A DNA stretch of 64,000 nt from CAZJLP01 sp964546955 (GCA_964546955.1 CAZJLP010000004.1:105667-169666); one strand, 5' to 3'; numbered from the stretch's first letter, positions 6,779 to 14,437 are shown. Notes: generated by a model not told the origin, from the letters alone. Program-made: numbers and translations.

Positions 6779-7330
6779 TGAATTGCGTTCAAGGCGGATG
6801 TCGCATTCTCGAGTGACAAATTTCCATTCAGGCGACGCACGAAGCCGGGCCACCAAATCGTCGAAAGCCGCAGATTCACCGGGCGCATATTCGAACCAGG
6901 TGATAAAATCGAACGGCTCATCTGGGCCTAGGTCGCGGCAATGGTGAAGGCGTCGAGCAATCGCAGGAAGAAACAGGAGCCCCGTCTTCACATGCGCGGA
7001 GTGTTCCTCGAAGATCCGCCTCCGCTCATCTTGTGGCATGCTCCACCAATCCGCGCTCTTCTTGATCGGGATCAGGGCGGCGCGTGCGGAGGTAGGACGA
7101 CCCAAGCCTTCCTGCTTCGCGACAAGATCGTCCTTCTCGCTGCGCGTAACATATCGCTCATTGCTCGTGATCCCCCGAAGAACCCACGCCGCACCATTGA
7201 TGCTCGCGGCTTCAGGAACAATATCGAGGCGTGGCACTGCGGGAAGAGCATCACCGACAATTGCCGACATGCTCGTGACGCTCCAAATGCCGGTGTTTCC
7301 TCCGAGGAAAGAAAAGAGTCGAGTGTTCAT
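6773..7330 (-). CDS. chlorite dismutase-like family protein
   Basis: A 185-residue protein of the length of dimeric Cld-family members. The block from SNERYVTRSEKDDLV through KKSADWWSMPQDERRRIFEEH to PFDFITWFEYAPGESAAFDD matches the chlorite dismutase-like/ HemQ superfamily. EEHSAHVKTG and RRLHHCRDLG offer histidines for haem binding, but which one is the proximal ligand is not clear. Family members either degrade chlorite, act in haem synthesis or have unknown roles. The stop TAA is in the attC 14 R'' box. It is an unusual cassette cargo. Confidence 0.68.
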   Translation of the reverse strand: MNTRLFSFLGGNTGIWSVTSMSAIVGDALPAVPRLDIVPEAASINGAAWVLRGITSNERYVTRSEKDDLVAKQEGLGRPTSARAALIPIKKSADWWSMPQDERRRIFEEHSAHVKTGLLFLPAIARRLHHCRDLGPDEPFDFITWFEYAPGESAAFDDLVARLRASPEWKFVTRECDIRLERNSA

Positions 7331-7348
7331 TCCTTATGTTCTTTCTTT

Positions 7349-7444
7349 GCCTAACGTTAGAGATGAGCCACGCGGCGGACCGGCGTTGCCGAGCGTAGCG
7401 AGAAAACGGCGCATGTCCGGGTTGGCTCTAGCGCCTGGTTGGGC
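7349..7444 (-). repeat. attC site 15 (long class)
   Basis: GCCTAACGTTAGAGATGAGCC to TTGGCTCTAGCGCCTGGTTGGGC, 96 bp, with the extension GTTGCCGAGCGTAGCGAGA. Confidence 0.94.
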
Positions 7445-7454
7445 GGCTTGATCG

Positions 7455-7688
7455 CTATGCTATCCGCACATGAGTACGACGGCGGGACACAACGAAGAGA
7501 GCCGCTCCGCAAACGAAGCCTAGTGCTACGACGGTGAGGGCTGCCAGAGCGACCACGGCCTCGCTCACGACACCGCCGAGCCGCAGGACGGATACTATGT
7601 CTGATGGATCGTAGAGGACCCAAGCGAGCAATGCACAATCAGCGGAGATGAGGCCAAAGCCTACGAGTTTTAGCGGAATGGTTTTCAT
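7455..7688 (-). CDS. small two-helix membrane protein
   Basis: A 77-residue protein (from MKTIPLKLVG) with two membrane segments, about residues 6-24 and 39-64, and a basic C-terminus (SRRRTHVRIA). ATG 7688 is used; an ATG at 7718 (MSSLELL) is also possible. The longer open frame upstream crosses attC 16. No family recognised. Confidence 0.65.
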   Translation of the reverse strand: MKTIPLKLVGFGLISADCALLAWVLYDPSDIVSVLRLGGVVSEAVVALAALTVVALGFVCGAALFVVSRRRTHVRIA

Positions 7689-7738
7689 GGGACTTTTCAA
7701 TAACTCCAGACTAGACATCGAAGTTGCATCTTTTCTTC

Positions 7739-7799
7739 GCCCAACGTTCAAGATGAGCCACGGCCGCTCGGGGCCGTTGGCTCTGGCGCCTGGTTCGCC
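7739..7799 (-). repeat. attC site 16
   Basis: GCCCAACGTTCAAGATGAGCC to TTGGCTCTGGCGCCTGGTTCGCC, 61 bp. Confidence 0.93.
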
Positions 7800-8317
7800 T
7801 TTTGATCGTCGGCGATGGAATCGACGACGGCGAGAAAAGTAGCTTCCATGTTCGAATCGTAGTCCGTCGGATTCTTCGGAAGAAGCGGCCAGGCGAGGCG
7901 GACCACGACAACACAATCGGCCACAGGCTTGAACGCATCTCGGACGGAATAGGTGGTAGCCTCCTGCTGCCCGGAATAGCTCAAGATCTCCCAATCGCCG
8001 TGCTTCTTCCTCTGAATCTTCCCTTGGGCCCTGCTGCCCAGCAAGCGGATCATCGAAGCTTTAGCTTCAGGTGAAGTAGCCTCATGGAGTGAAATCGAGA
8101 GATTCGTCGAATCGGGCGTACCTTCGTCCGCCGGATTGGCAATCTGATAGGCTGCGACTGCCTTCGGCAACTTGCTCTGCATCGCGATGATCTTCCACCC
8201 GGCACCGACAGTGAATCCGACCTTTCCGGTAGGGGTGACGATCCCCATGCGGACTTTCTCTTCTGGAGAGGCGAAGGCAAGCAGGGGCGTGAGGAATAGC
8301 GCGAGGAGGTGTTTCAT
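7748..8317 (-). CDS. secreted hypothetical protein with attC-encoded C-terminus
   Basis: A 189-residue protein with a signal peptide (MKHLLALFLTPLLAFA) followed by a domain of unknown function that contains a conserved-looking W (GAGWKIIAMQ) and VVVVRLAWPLLPKNP. The final 15 residues (NQAPEPTAPSGRGSS) are translated from attC 16. Tails of this PEPTA..GRGSS type occur in cassette proteins elsewhere because attC half-sites are conserved. Confidence 0.75.
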   Translation of the reverse strand: MKHLLALFLTPLLAFASPEEKVRMGIVTPTGKVGFTVGAGWKIIAMQSKLPKAVAAYQIANPADEGTPDSTNLSISLHEATSPEAKASMIRLLGSRAQGKIQRKKHGDWEILSYSGQQEATTYSVRDAFKPVADCVVVVRLAWPLLPKNPTDYDSNMEATFLAVVDSIADDQKANQAPEPTAPSGRGSS

Positions 8318-8322
8318 CTTTT

Positions 8323-8418
8323 GGCGAACGTTAGAGCTGAGCCACGGGGAGGACAGGCGTCGCCGAGCGAAGTGAGAAAGAGGGCCGTCTCCGCGTTGGC
8401 TCTGGCGCCTGGTTGGGC
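8323..8418 (-). repeat. attC site 17 (long class)
   Basis: GGCGAACGTTAGAGCTGAGCC to TTGGCTCTGGCGCCTGGTTGGGC, 96 bp, with the GTCGCCGAGCGAAGTGAGAAA extension. Confidence 0.93.
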
Positions 8419-8422
8419 GTTT

Positions 8423-8737
8423 TCATCCGAGCGGATTCGAAACGTCTTCGCTTCCGAATGGCCGATTAAAGTCACGAAGCTGAATGCGGAAGCTATCGTA
8501 TTCCGCTGCCATAATCAGATCTCGATAATCTTCTCTTCCTAGCGCTACCGCTTCTTCCAATTTCTGAAGTGAACCTTGCGCTAGGAAAAGCGCGCACCGC
8601 GTCAGACGATCGGATTTCAAGTCTTCGAACCACAAGTGAACCTGACCGATGGCGTCGGCCGGATATTCCGTGGTAGCCCGCTCAACAATATCGCGTGGGT
8701 AGTTCGAAAAACTACGACTCTGATAACCGAGTTTCAT
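8423..8737 (-). CDS. hypothetical cassette protein
   Basis: A 104-residue soluble acidic protein, predicted mostly helical (EDLKSDRLTRCALFLAQGSLQKLEEAVALG). No signal peptide, membrane segment or known motif. Complete cassette gene from ATG 8737 with its stop 5 bp from attC 17. No family recognised. Confidence 0.68.
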   Translation of the reverse strand: MKLGYQSRSFSNYPRDIVERATTEYPADAIGQVHLWFEDLKSDRLTRCALFLAQGSLQKLEEAVALGREDYRDLIMAAEYDSFRIQLRDFNRPFGSEDVSNPLG

Positions 8738-8745
8738 CTTTCTTT

Positions 8746-8841
8746 GCCCAACGTCAGAGATGAGCCACGCGGCGGATGGGCGTTGCCGAGCGCAGCGAGA
8801 AATCGGCGCGTGTCCACGTTGGCTCTGGCGCCTTGTTCGGC
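8746..8841 (-). repeat. attC site 18 (long class)
   Basis: GCCCAACGTCAGAGATGAGCC to TTGGCTCTGGCGCCTTGTTCGGC, 96 bp, nearly identical to attC 15 and 20. Confidence 0.94.
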
Positions 8842-8848
8842 TTTTGGG

Positions 8849-9208
8849 TCATGCGCACTTCGCCCTGATTCTCTCGATCCGACAGGAGCGTGCAATCCCC
8901 TCTCCACTGGCACTGGCTGCCTGCGCGCACCATGTGGCGCGATAAAGTGCATGCCGATATAGGTAACGCTGCTGCTGAACATCGGCCGCCACATCACCGG
9001 CTTCCTCTAACGCGACTGCGCCGAAGTCATCGTCGAAAACGTAATCGAGGCGGCCGCTCAAACTGTGAATCTCGGCGACAACTTCTTCGTGCTGCTCAGC
9101 GGCCATCCGCGGCATCAAATGTGCCAGCTCCAGTATGCGCTGGGCGATCTGGCGCTCCTGGGGCCTCGCGAACTTTCCGATCAACTCAGATGTACGCGGG
9201 AAACTCAT
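8849..9208 (-). CDS. hypothetical cassette protein
   Basis: A 119-residue protein starting MSFPRTSELIGKF. The first 70 residues are helical and acidic (ERQIAQRILELAHLMPRMAAEQHEEVVAEI); the C-terminus is basic and cysteine-containing (CAQAAS..RSCRIERIRAKCA). ATG 9208 is used because the longer frame to 9295 runs through attC 19. No family recognised. Confidence 0.65.
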   Translation of the reverse strand: MSFPRTSELIGKFARPQERQIAQRILELAHLMPRMAAEQHEEVVAEIHSLSGRLDYVFDDDFGAVALEEAGDVAADVQQQRYLYRHALYRATWCAQAASASGEGIARSCRIERIRAKCA

Positions 9209-9213
9209 TTCTT

Positions 9214-9274
9214 GCCGAACGTTTGAGATCAGCCACGGCCCAGCAGAGCCGTTGGCTGTAGCGACTGGTTCGGC
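9214..9274 (-). repeat. attC site 19
   Basis: GCCGAACGTTTGAGATCAGCC to TTGGCTGTAGCGACTGGTTCGGC, 61 bp. Confidence 0.9.
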
Positions 9275-9284
9275 TTTTCTTTCT

Positions 9285-9746
9285 TCACGGAACAATCTCC
9301 TTCACGAGGTCATACAGACGACCAAAGAAGCCGATCTTCCCGCATAGAAAACCGACGACGAAAATAAGTCCAAACACACCGAGCATCCCGATGCGCTGAG
9401 AGAGATCAGCTTTCTGCCAATAGGCCAGCAGCGTGTGTTCTTCCGGCTTTTTTTCGTCCGTGAACCCCGCCGGCGTCAGGCCGTGAGTAAGCTCCGTCAC
9501 GCCTTGGCGGACTAAAAGGAGGATTCGACTCTCCATCCGCTCATACATATCGGAACTGAAATTTGGCTGCGCCAACACATCAGCAGTCGCCTGTGCATTT
9601 TGATGGAGCGTAGGACTGAAACTAAGAAGGGGCACCGCATCACTGAGCCAACGCAAACGTGATTCCATCGGATGCAGGATTTCCGGATCGCGTGCATGCT
9701 GATCGAGCAACTCCGAAAGCGCGTTCTTCCTTTCGATATTGGTCAT
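9285..9746 (-). CDS. hypothetical protein with one C-terminal membrane helix
   Basis: A 153-residue protein with a helical soluble N-terminal domain (about residues 1-110) and a single hydrophobic segment near residue 120-137 (IGMLGVFGLIFVVGFLCG) followed by a short tail, so it is likely a tail-anchored inner-membrane protein. No family recognised. Complete cassette gene. Confidence 0.7.
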   Translation of the reverse strand: MTNIERKNALSELLDQHARDPEILHPMESRLRWLSDAVPLLSFSPTLHQNAQATADVLAQPNFSSDMYERMESRILLLVRQGVTELTHGLTPAGFTDEKKPEEHTLLAYWQKADLSQRIGMLGVFGLIFVVGFLCGKIGFFGRLYDLVKEIVP

Positions 9747-9754
9747 CTTTCTTT

Positions 9755-9850
9755 GCCGAACGTTAAAGATGAGCCACGCGGCGCGTCGACATTGCCGAGC
9801 GAAGCGAGAAGCCGGCGCGTGCCCGCGTTGGCTCTGGCGCCTGGTTAGCC
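9755..9850 (-). repeat. attC site 20 (long class)
   Basis: GCCGAACGTTAAAGATGAGCC to TTGGCTCTGGCGCCTGGTTAGCC, 96 bp with the TTGCCGAGCGAAGCGAGAA extension. Confidence 0.95.
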
Positions 9851-10261
9851 CTTTGTGCCATCGCGATATGGGTGCTCAGCTAGAACCAGACGTAACTCGG
9901 CTTCTCGGCGTGTGCGCCACTCTGGCTTCAGCGAACCAAGTAACTCGAGCTGCTTCTCGAAAAGCAGTCGGCGAAAATCTTCTCCTGGCCGGCGGAATCG
10001 CAGCTCGTACGTGCAGGCCATCTGATGAGTCAGATCGCTCACAAGCCAATAAAGCAGCACGTCACCATCTTTCGTCCGGCGGCGCTCGAACTCGCAACCG
10101 CGCTCCGTGACGACGAAGCAGAGATCGGAACCTTCGTATTCAACGTGGGGTGATCCGTCCTGGCTCGGACTTTCTCGGAATGCGACGATCTCCGAAGGCG
10201 CGCCAATCCGTGCGGCGCAGTTGTAGTATCGCGAACGGAGATCATCGACGCGGTCCTTCAT
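9845..10261 (-). CDS. Imm63-like immunity family protein
   Basis: A 138-residue soluble protein. The run GCEFERRRTKDGDVLLYWLV followed by LTHQMACTYELRFR, DFRRLLFEKQLELLGSL and the C-terminal RLVLAEHPYRDG matches what I recall of the Immunity protein 63 family, found beside polymorphic toxins and, as orphans, in integrons. No toxin gene is adjacent. Assignment is from memory of the pattern; a profile search would settle it. The stop TAA is the attC 20 R'' box. Confidence 0.6.
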   Translation of the reverse strand: MKDRVDDLRSRYYNCAARIGAPSEIVAFRESPSQDGSPHVEYEGSDLCFVVTERGCEFERRRTKDGDVLLYWLVSDLTHQMACTYELRFRRPGEDFRRLLFEKQLELLGSLKPEWRTRREAELRLVLAEHPYRDGTKG

Positions 10262-10266
10262 TTCTG

Positions 10267-10362
10267 GGCTAACGTCAGAGATGAGCCACGCGGCGGAACG
10301 GCGTCGCCGAGCGTAGCGAGAAATCGGCCAGTGTCCGCGTTGGCTCTGGCGACTGGTTAGGC
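10267..10362 (-). repeat. attC site 21 (long class)
   Basis: GGCTAACGTCAGAGATGAGCC to TTGGCTCTGGCGACTGGTTAGGC, 96 bp; the site of the first (newest) cassette next to attI. Confidence 0.95.
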
Positions 10363-10680
10363 CTTTGGTTCATTTCCAAACCGCCACGATGGGCGGCGAA
10401 TCTCATTTCGGCTTCGAGCGTCTTCGTAGCACCTTTCACACGCTAATGTCACGCCGGCGAAGGGCTCCGAAAGATCGTTCCACCCGCCGGCTTTGGCGCG
10501 GACCTCCTCGCAAGCGCCACACCACGCGGCCCGCCAAGGCTCTTCCTCCGTCGGCGCGTCGTCCGGAACGAAGAATCCCAATCCATGGCCGTGCGGAAGG
10601 TGCTGACAAATGAAGGTGGGACGCCGCCGACCATGCGAACCGCACTCCACGAAGCTATCCTTGCTGAGCGAGGACTTCAT
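10357..10680 (-). CDS. cysteine-rich conserved hypothetical cassette protein
   Basis: A 107-residue protein (MKSSLSKDSFVECGSHGRR...). Cysteines occur as CQHL, CGAC and CERC with an HGHG element near residue 30, which suggests zinc binding. The layout PTFICQHLPHGHGLGFF / AWCGACEE / GGWND / CERCYEDAR matches a conserved family of unknown function common in proteobacteria. ATG 10680 lies 5 bp from the attI junction; the stop TAA is in the attC 21 R'' box, so the gene fills the first cassette. Confidence 0.75.
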   Translation of the reverse strand: MKSSLSKDSFVECGSHGRRRPTFICQHLPHGHGLGFFVPDDAPTEEEPWRAAWCGACEEVRAKAGGWNDLSEPFAGVTLACERCYEDARSRNEIRRPSWRFGNEPKA

Positions 10681-10685
10681 TCTTT

Positions 10686-10950
10686 GCCTAACAGTGTTAT
10701 TCGCCGTTACTGAGTGAGGCAATTTCCCAAATTTGGCATCGGGCTTGGGAAAGAGTGATCTGGTTCATAATCAACCATTGGAGATAATGAGTAAGGCTTT
10801 TTGAGGTTGAATATCAATCGGCTAAAGCCTTACCCGGGGTCCGCGGTTTAGTGCAATTTCCAGGCTGGAAGCTGACGCTCGTGCAGGCGCCGGTGCCTGA
10901 ATGCCATAGAGAGGTGCGTGATTGCGTTTCTCTATTACTGTTAGCGGCGA
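10686..10950 (-). other. attI region / integron leader
   Basis: GCCTAAC at 10686-10692 is the recombination junction of the first cassette and is not followed by an attC half-site, as expected for attI. A cassette promoter should lie to its right and read leftward, but no clear -35/-10 pair was identified. The region also holds a perfect 10-bp inverted repeat (GTAAGGCTTT 10791-10800, AAAGCCTTAC 10824-10833). No gene is visible here. Confidence 0.6.
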
Positions 10951-11304
10951 GATCGCGAGGATCGCGCGTCGGGTCTTCCGGGCGTCTGGCTGCCGGAGAA
11001 TGTGGCGCGACAGGCTCCTAAGTTGGGCAACAGTGGGCTGGCAGTGGCTTTTCCGTTCCCGTGAGACCGCCGTGGATCCAGTGACCGGCGTTCGGCGACG
11101 CCATCATGTGGTGGATAGCACGTTCTAGAAACGAATCCGCAGCGCCGCCGCGCGGGCAGGGATCGATAAGCGGGTGCCCCCTCACGTGCTGAGTCACTCG
11201 TTTGCGACACATTTGCTCGAAAGCGGAGTAGAATCCGCACCCTGCAGGACCTTCACGTGATGCAGAAGCCAGATCTCGGTGTTCGCAGTCCGCTCGATAC
11301 CTGA
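10951..11304 (+). pseudogene. intI: integron integrase remnant (C-terminal part)
   Basis: Pieces of an integron tyrosine recombinase are readable in order across frames: DREDRASGLPGVWLPENVAR, then after a frameshift WQWLFRSRETAVDPVTGV and RRRHHVVDSTF, a TAG stop at 11126-11128, KRIRSAAARAGIDKRV, HVLSHSFATHLLESGV, a second frameshift, IRTLQDL, then HVMQKPDLGVRSPLDT and stop 11302-11304. The segment with the catalytic tyrosine (normally LGHxD...TTMIYT, between QDL and HVMQ) is deleted, and the arginine of HxLRH is serine. The N-terminal half is not found upstream. The gene is certainly inactive. Orientation is divergent from the cassettes, as in known integrons. Confidence 0.9.
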
Positions 11305-11695
11305 TCCTTGGAGCGGGGGATCCACGCTCGTGGATATGCAAGCATGGCTTCGCCCCGTCACTTCCTGGAACGGAAAGTTGAAGCGCGATTTCAAGCGGGA
11401 TTTGGACCTGGCCGGCGCTAGGCGCTGGCGGTGCTGAGTTCAAGAGGGAATTAGGGTGGATGGCAAGCGGGCAGGACCTGGCCGGACGCTGAAACGGAGG
11501 TGGAAGGTAAAGGGGGCTGTTCGAGGACCAAAACCTGGAGGGGAAGCTGTCGGCATTAGCCGACCCGGAGCAGGGCGCAGGCGATAAGCCGGAGGTTCAC
11601 TTTCGAGATTTCGCCCGTTGGCGAAATTCAATGAACGGTTTACCCAAAAGGATTGGGTTGCCTACCGGCTTGGGCGGCGCAGATGTTGCGTCCGA
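11305..11695. other. intergenic stretch with partial dispersed repeat
   Basis: No convincing gene. The right part, 11581-11639, matches the end of the inverted-repeat element at 46165-46458 (see that entry) and contains the hairpin GATTTCGC-CCGTTG-GCGAAATT. Confidence 0.6.
11581..11639 (+). repeat. dispersed 59-bp repeat with conserved hairpin, copy A
   Basis: This stretch matches the reverse complement of 46165-46223 at 48 of 59 positions by eye. Both begin GCGATAAGCCGGAG and contain a GATTTC...GAAAT hairpin. One stem pair is G-C here and A-T in the other copy, a compensatory change. Confidence 0.75.
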
Positions 11696-14281
11696 ATGTC
11701 GCCGCGTGAATTGCCTATCTACGAACTGGAGAAAGCCATCGTTGGCAGCCTGAAGGGGCAGGGGCGGTTGATCGTGCAGGCGCCCACCGGGTCGGGAAAG
11801 TCCACGCAGCTGCCGCAGATGCTGTTGAGGCATGAATTGCTTGGGGACCGAGGGCAGGTCGTGGTGCTTCAACCGCGGCGGTTGGCGACCCGATTGTTGG
11901 CCAAACGCGTGGCGCAGGAAGTGGGCACGGATCTGGGCGGGGTTGTCGGCTATCAGATCAGACTGGAGTCCCGTGTGAGCGAACGGACTCGGATTCGGTT
12001 TGTGACCGAAGGCATTTTGCTGCGGCAGATGTCCTTCGATCCGTCGCTGCCGGGAATTAGCGCGATCGTTTTCGACGAATTCCACGAACGCCACTTGTAC
12101 GGAGATATCTCGTTGGCTCGAGCTTTGCAGATTCAGCAGTCCATCCGACCGGATCTGCGGATCGTGGTGATGTCCGCCACGCTCGACGCGGGCGCGCTGC
12201 GCGACTACCTGGCGCCTTGTGACGTCCTCGTCTCCCAGGGGCGCAGCTTTCCTGTTGCCATCGAATATTTGCCCAAGCCGGCGAACTTTGAACAGGAGCC
12301 GGTCTGGGACGTCGCGACGCGAGAGTGCGAGCGCATCGCGACGCGAGTGCAGGGCGACATGCTGGTCTTCATGCCGGGCTCGTACGAGATCAGCCGCACG
12401 GTCCAGGCCATTCAGGGCTCTCGGGCATTGCGCGATTTCGTGGTATTTCCCCTGCACGGGGAGTTGCCGCCCGAACAACAGGACCGCGCCGTAGCGCAGT
12501 ACGACGCCCGGAAAATCATCGTGTCGACCAACGTGGCGGAAACCTCCCTCACCATCGAGGGTGTAACCGCAGTCATCGACGGTGGACTCGCGCGCGTGGC
12601 CCGTTTCGATCCGCATCGCGGCATAAACACCCTGCTCATCGAAAAAATTTCAGCGGCGTCGGCCGACCAGCGCGCCGGTCGCGCGGGCCGCACGGCTCCG
12701 GGCATTTGCGTCCGTTTGTGGACGGAGCGGGAACATGGACAGCGACCATTGCAGGAGTTGCCGGAAGTCCGCCGGCTGGACTTGGCGGAGGTGGTGCTGA
12801 CGTTGAAGGCGAGCGGGATTGTCGATGTTACGTCATTCCCCTGGCTGGAGAAACCGGACGCCAAGGCCTTGGATCGCGCGGAGATGTTATTGGCGGATCT
12901 CGGTGCGATTGCTCCAGGGGCCTCTGCCGAGGGCGCGGCCGGGCGCCGTCAAGCAGGACCCCTACACATCACGGACGTCGGCCGGAAGATGCTGCGGTTT
13001 CCGGTACACCCGCGGTACGCGCGGATGTTGTTGGAGGCCGATGCGCGGGGGTGTGTCCGTTCAGTGGCGCTCATGGCGGCGCTCACTCAAGGCCGGAATT
13101 TTCTGATGCGCGGTGGAACCCGTGAGGTGGACGAGGGACGTGAGAACGCCTTTGGCGAAGAGCATGAGTCCGATTTCTTTCTGCTGATGCGCGCGTGGCG
13201 TTATGCAGAAAAAAAGAATTTCAATCTCGATGCCTGCCGGCGACTGGGAATCCACGCCCAGGGCGCGCGCCAAGTGGGACCGTTGTTCGAACAATTTTTG
13301 GAGATCGCCGAGAAGGAGCGGCTCGATGTGGCTGAAAGGCGCGTCGACGGCGCTGAGGTTCGGAAATGCGTGCTGGCGGGATTTTCCGATCAACTGGCCA
13401 AACGGCTCGACGCCGGCACTCTGCGTTGTGAGCTCGTGCACAAACGTCGCGGCATGCTGGCTCGCGAGAGTGCGATTCAGAAAGCGGTCCTGCTGGTCGC
13501 GGCGGAAGTGAGTGAGATCGAAGGACGGGGAGGCGAAGTGAATGTTCTTTTGACCCTTGCCACTGCGGTTGAGGAACCGTGGCTGAAGGAATTGTTTCCC
13601 GGCGACTATTTCGAAACGACAGGCGTCGTTTACGACGAATCTGCGAAGCGGGTCATCGCGCGGCGGGAACGCCGATTCCGCGACTTGGTGCTCGAGGCCA
13701 AAGCCAGCGCTGACGACGTTCCCTTCGATGCCGCAGCGCAGCTGCTCACCCAGCAGGTCTTGGCGGGTAAATTGAAACTCGAAGGCTGGGACGAATCCGT
13801 CGAGCAGTGGATCACGCGCGTGAACCGAATGGCGGAATGGTTTCCGGAGCTGGAAGTGAACCCGATCACCGAGGCCGATCGCGCCACGTTGATCGAGCAG
13901 ATCTGTTACGGCGAACTGGGCTACAAGGGGATTCGCGACAAACCCGTGATGCCGGTGCTCCGCGATTGGCTCACGGCAGAACAACTGGCCGTGATCGACG
14001 ATTATCTGCCCGAGCGCCTCACCATGGCCAATGGACGCCGTTCTCGCGTGACCTATGCGAAGGAAGGACCGCCGATATTGTCAGCACGGATTCAGGAGCT
14101 TTACGGTGTCGAGGGTAAGTTCACCCTCGGCCATGGACGTGTCCCGGTGAAGATCGAAGTCCTGGCGCCGAATCAGCGGCCGATTCAGGTCACGGACGAT
14201 CTGACGGCGTTCTGGCGCGACATGTACCCTAAAGTGAAGGCGGAGTTGTCGCGGCGGTATCCGCGGCATGAGTGGCGGTGA
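11696..14281 (+). CDS. hrpB: ATP-dependent RNA helicase HrpB/HrpA family
   Basis: An 861-residue DEAH-type helicase. Walker A APTGSGKST is near residue 35, motif II is DEFH, motif III SAT follows, and the helicase C domain has STNVAETSLTIEGV and QRAGRAGR. The C-terminal part (LTMANGRRSRVTYAKEGPP...) is the HrpB-specific domain. The protein probably remodels structured RNA or RNP; bacterial HrpB is dispensable in most species. The frame stays open to ATG 11618, but those first 26 codons lie largely in a dispersed repeat, so ATG 11696 (MSPRELPIYELEKAI) is preferred. Confidence 0.9.
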   Translation: MSPRELPIYELEKAIVGSLKGQGRLIVQAPTGSGKSTQLPQMLLRHELLGDRGQVVVLQPRRLATRLLAKRVAQEVGTDLGGVVGYQIRLESRVSERTRIRFVTEGILLRQMSFDPSLPGISAIVFDEFHERHLYGDISLARALQIQQSIRPDLRIVVMSATLDAGALRDYLAPCDVLVSQGRSFPVAIEYLPKPANFEQEPVWDVATRECERIATRVQGDMLVFMPGSYEISRTVQAIQGSRALRDFVVFPLHGELPPEQQDRAVAQYDARKIIVSTNVAETSLTIEGVTAVIDGGLARVARFDPHRGINTLLIEKISAASADQRAGRAGRTAPGICVRLWTEREHGQRPLQELPEVRRLDLAEVVLTLKASGIVDVTSFPWLEKPDAKALDRAEMLLADLGAIAPGASAEGAAGRRQAGPLHITDVGRKMLRFPVHPRYARMLLEADARGCVRSVALMAALTQGRNFLMRGGTREVDEGRENAFGEEHESDFFLLMRAWRYAEKKNFNLDACRRLGIHAQGARQVGPLFEQFLEIAEKERLDVAERRVDGAEVRKCVLAGFSDQLAKRLDAGTLRCELVHKRRGMLARESAIQKAVLLVAAEVSEIEGRGGEVNVLLTLATAVEEPWLKELFPGDYFETTGVVYDESAKRVIARRERRFRDLVLEAKASADDVPFDAAAQLLTQQVLAGKLKLEGWDESVEQWITRVNRMAEWFPELEVNPITEADRATLIEQICYGELGYKGIRDKPVMPVLRDWLTAEQLAVIDDYLPERLTMANGRRSRVTYAKEGPPILSARIQELYGVEGKFTLGHGRVPVKIEVLAPNQRPIQVTDDLTAFWRDMYPKVKAELSRRYPRHEWR

Positions 14282-14437
14282 CGATCATCCACGGAGCGAG
14301 AGAAAGAGGACGGAGCCTCTAAGAACCGGCCGTTCTGAGGTGAAGCGCGATCTCCGAGCGCGCTGTTGGGCGTAGCACTACGAGGGACGCGGGCTCCGAA
14401 CCAACCCGCCCGGAGGTCGCGTTCTACCTCGGAGTAC

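Larger units (their letters stand above)
1..11304 (-). mobile_element. integron cassette array with decayed integrase
   Basis: About twenty minus-strand genes alternate with attC sites of one family over 10.7 kb, and a degraded tyrosine recombinase of the integron type lies beyond the first cassette in the opposite orientation. This is the standard intI / attI / cassette layout. The array enters from the left edge, so its true length is unknown. Coordinates include the integrase remnant. With the integrase inactivated, the array resembles a CALIN or an immobilised chromosomal integron. Confidence 0.93.

Noticed and set aside
1..10692. CRISPR array
   Set aside because: The repeats are 60-96 bp, imperfect, and 160-1,150 bp apart with genes between them; they match attC sites, not CRISPR repeats.
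10922..11128. Independent small gene
   Set aside because: It is one frame of the decayed integrase (WQWLFRSRETAVDPVTGV), not a separate gene.
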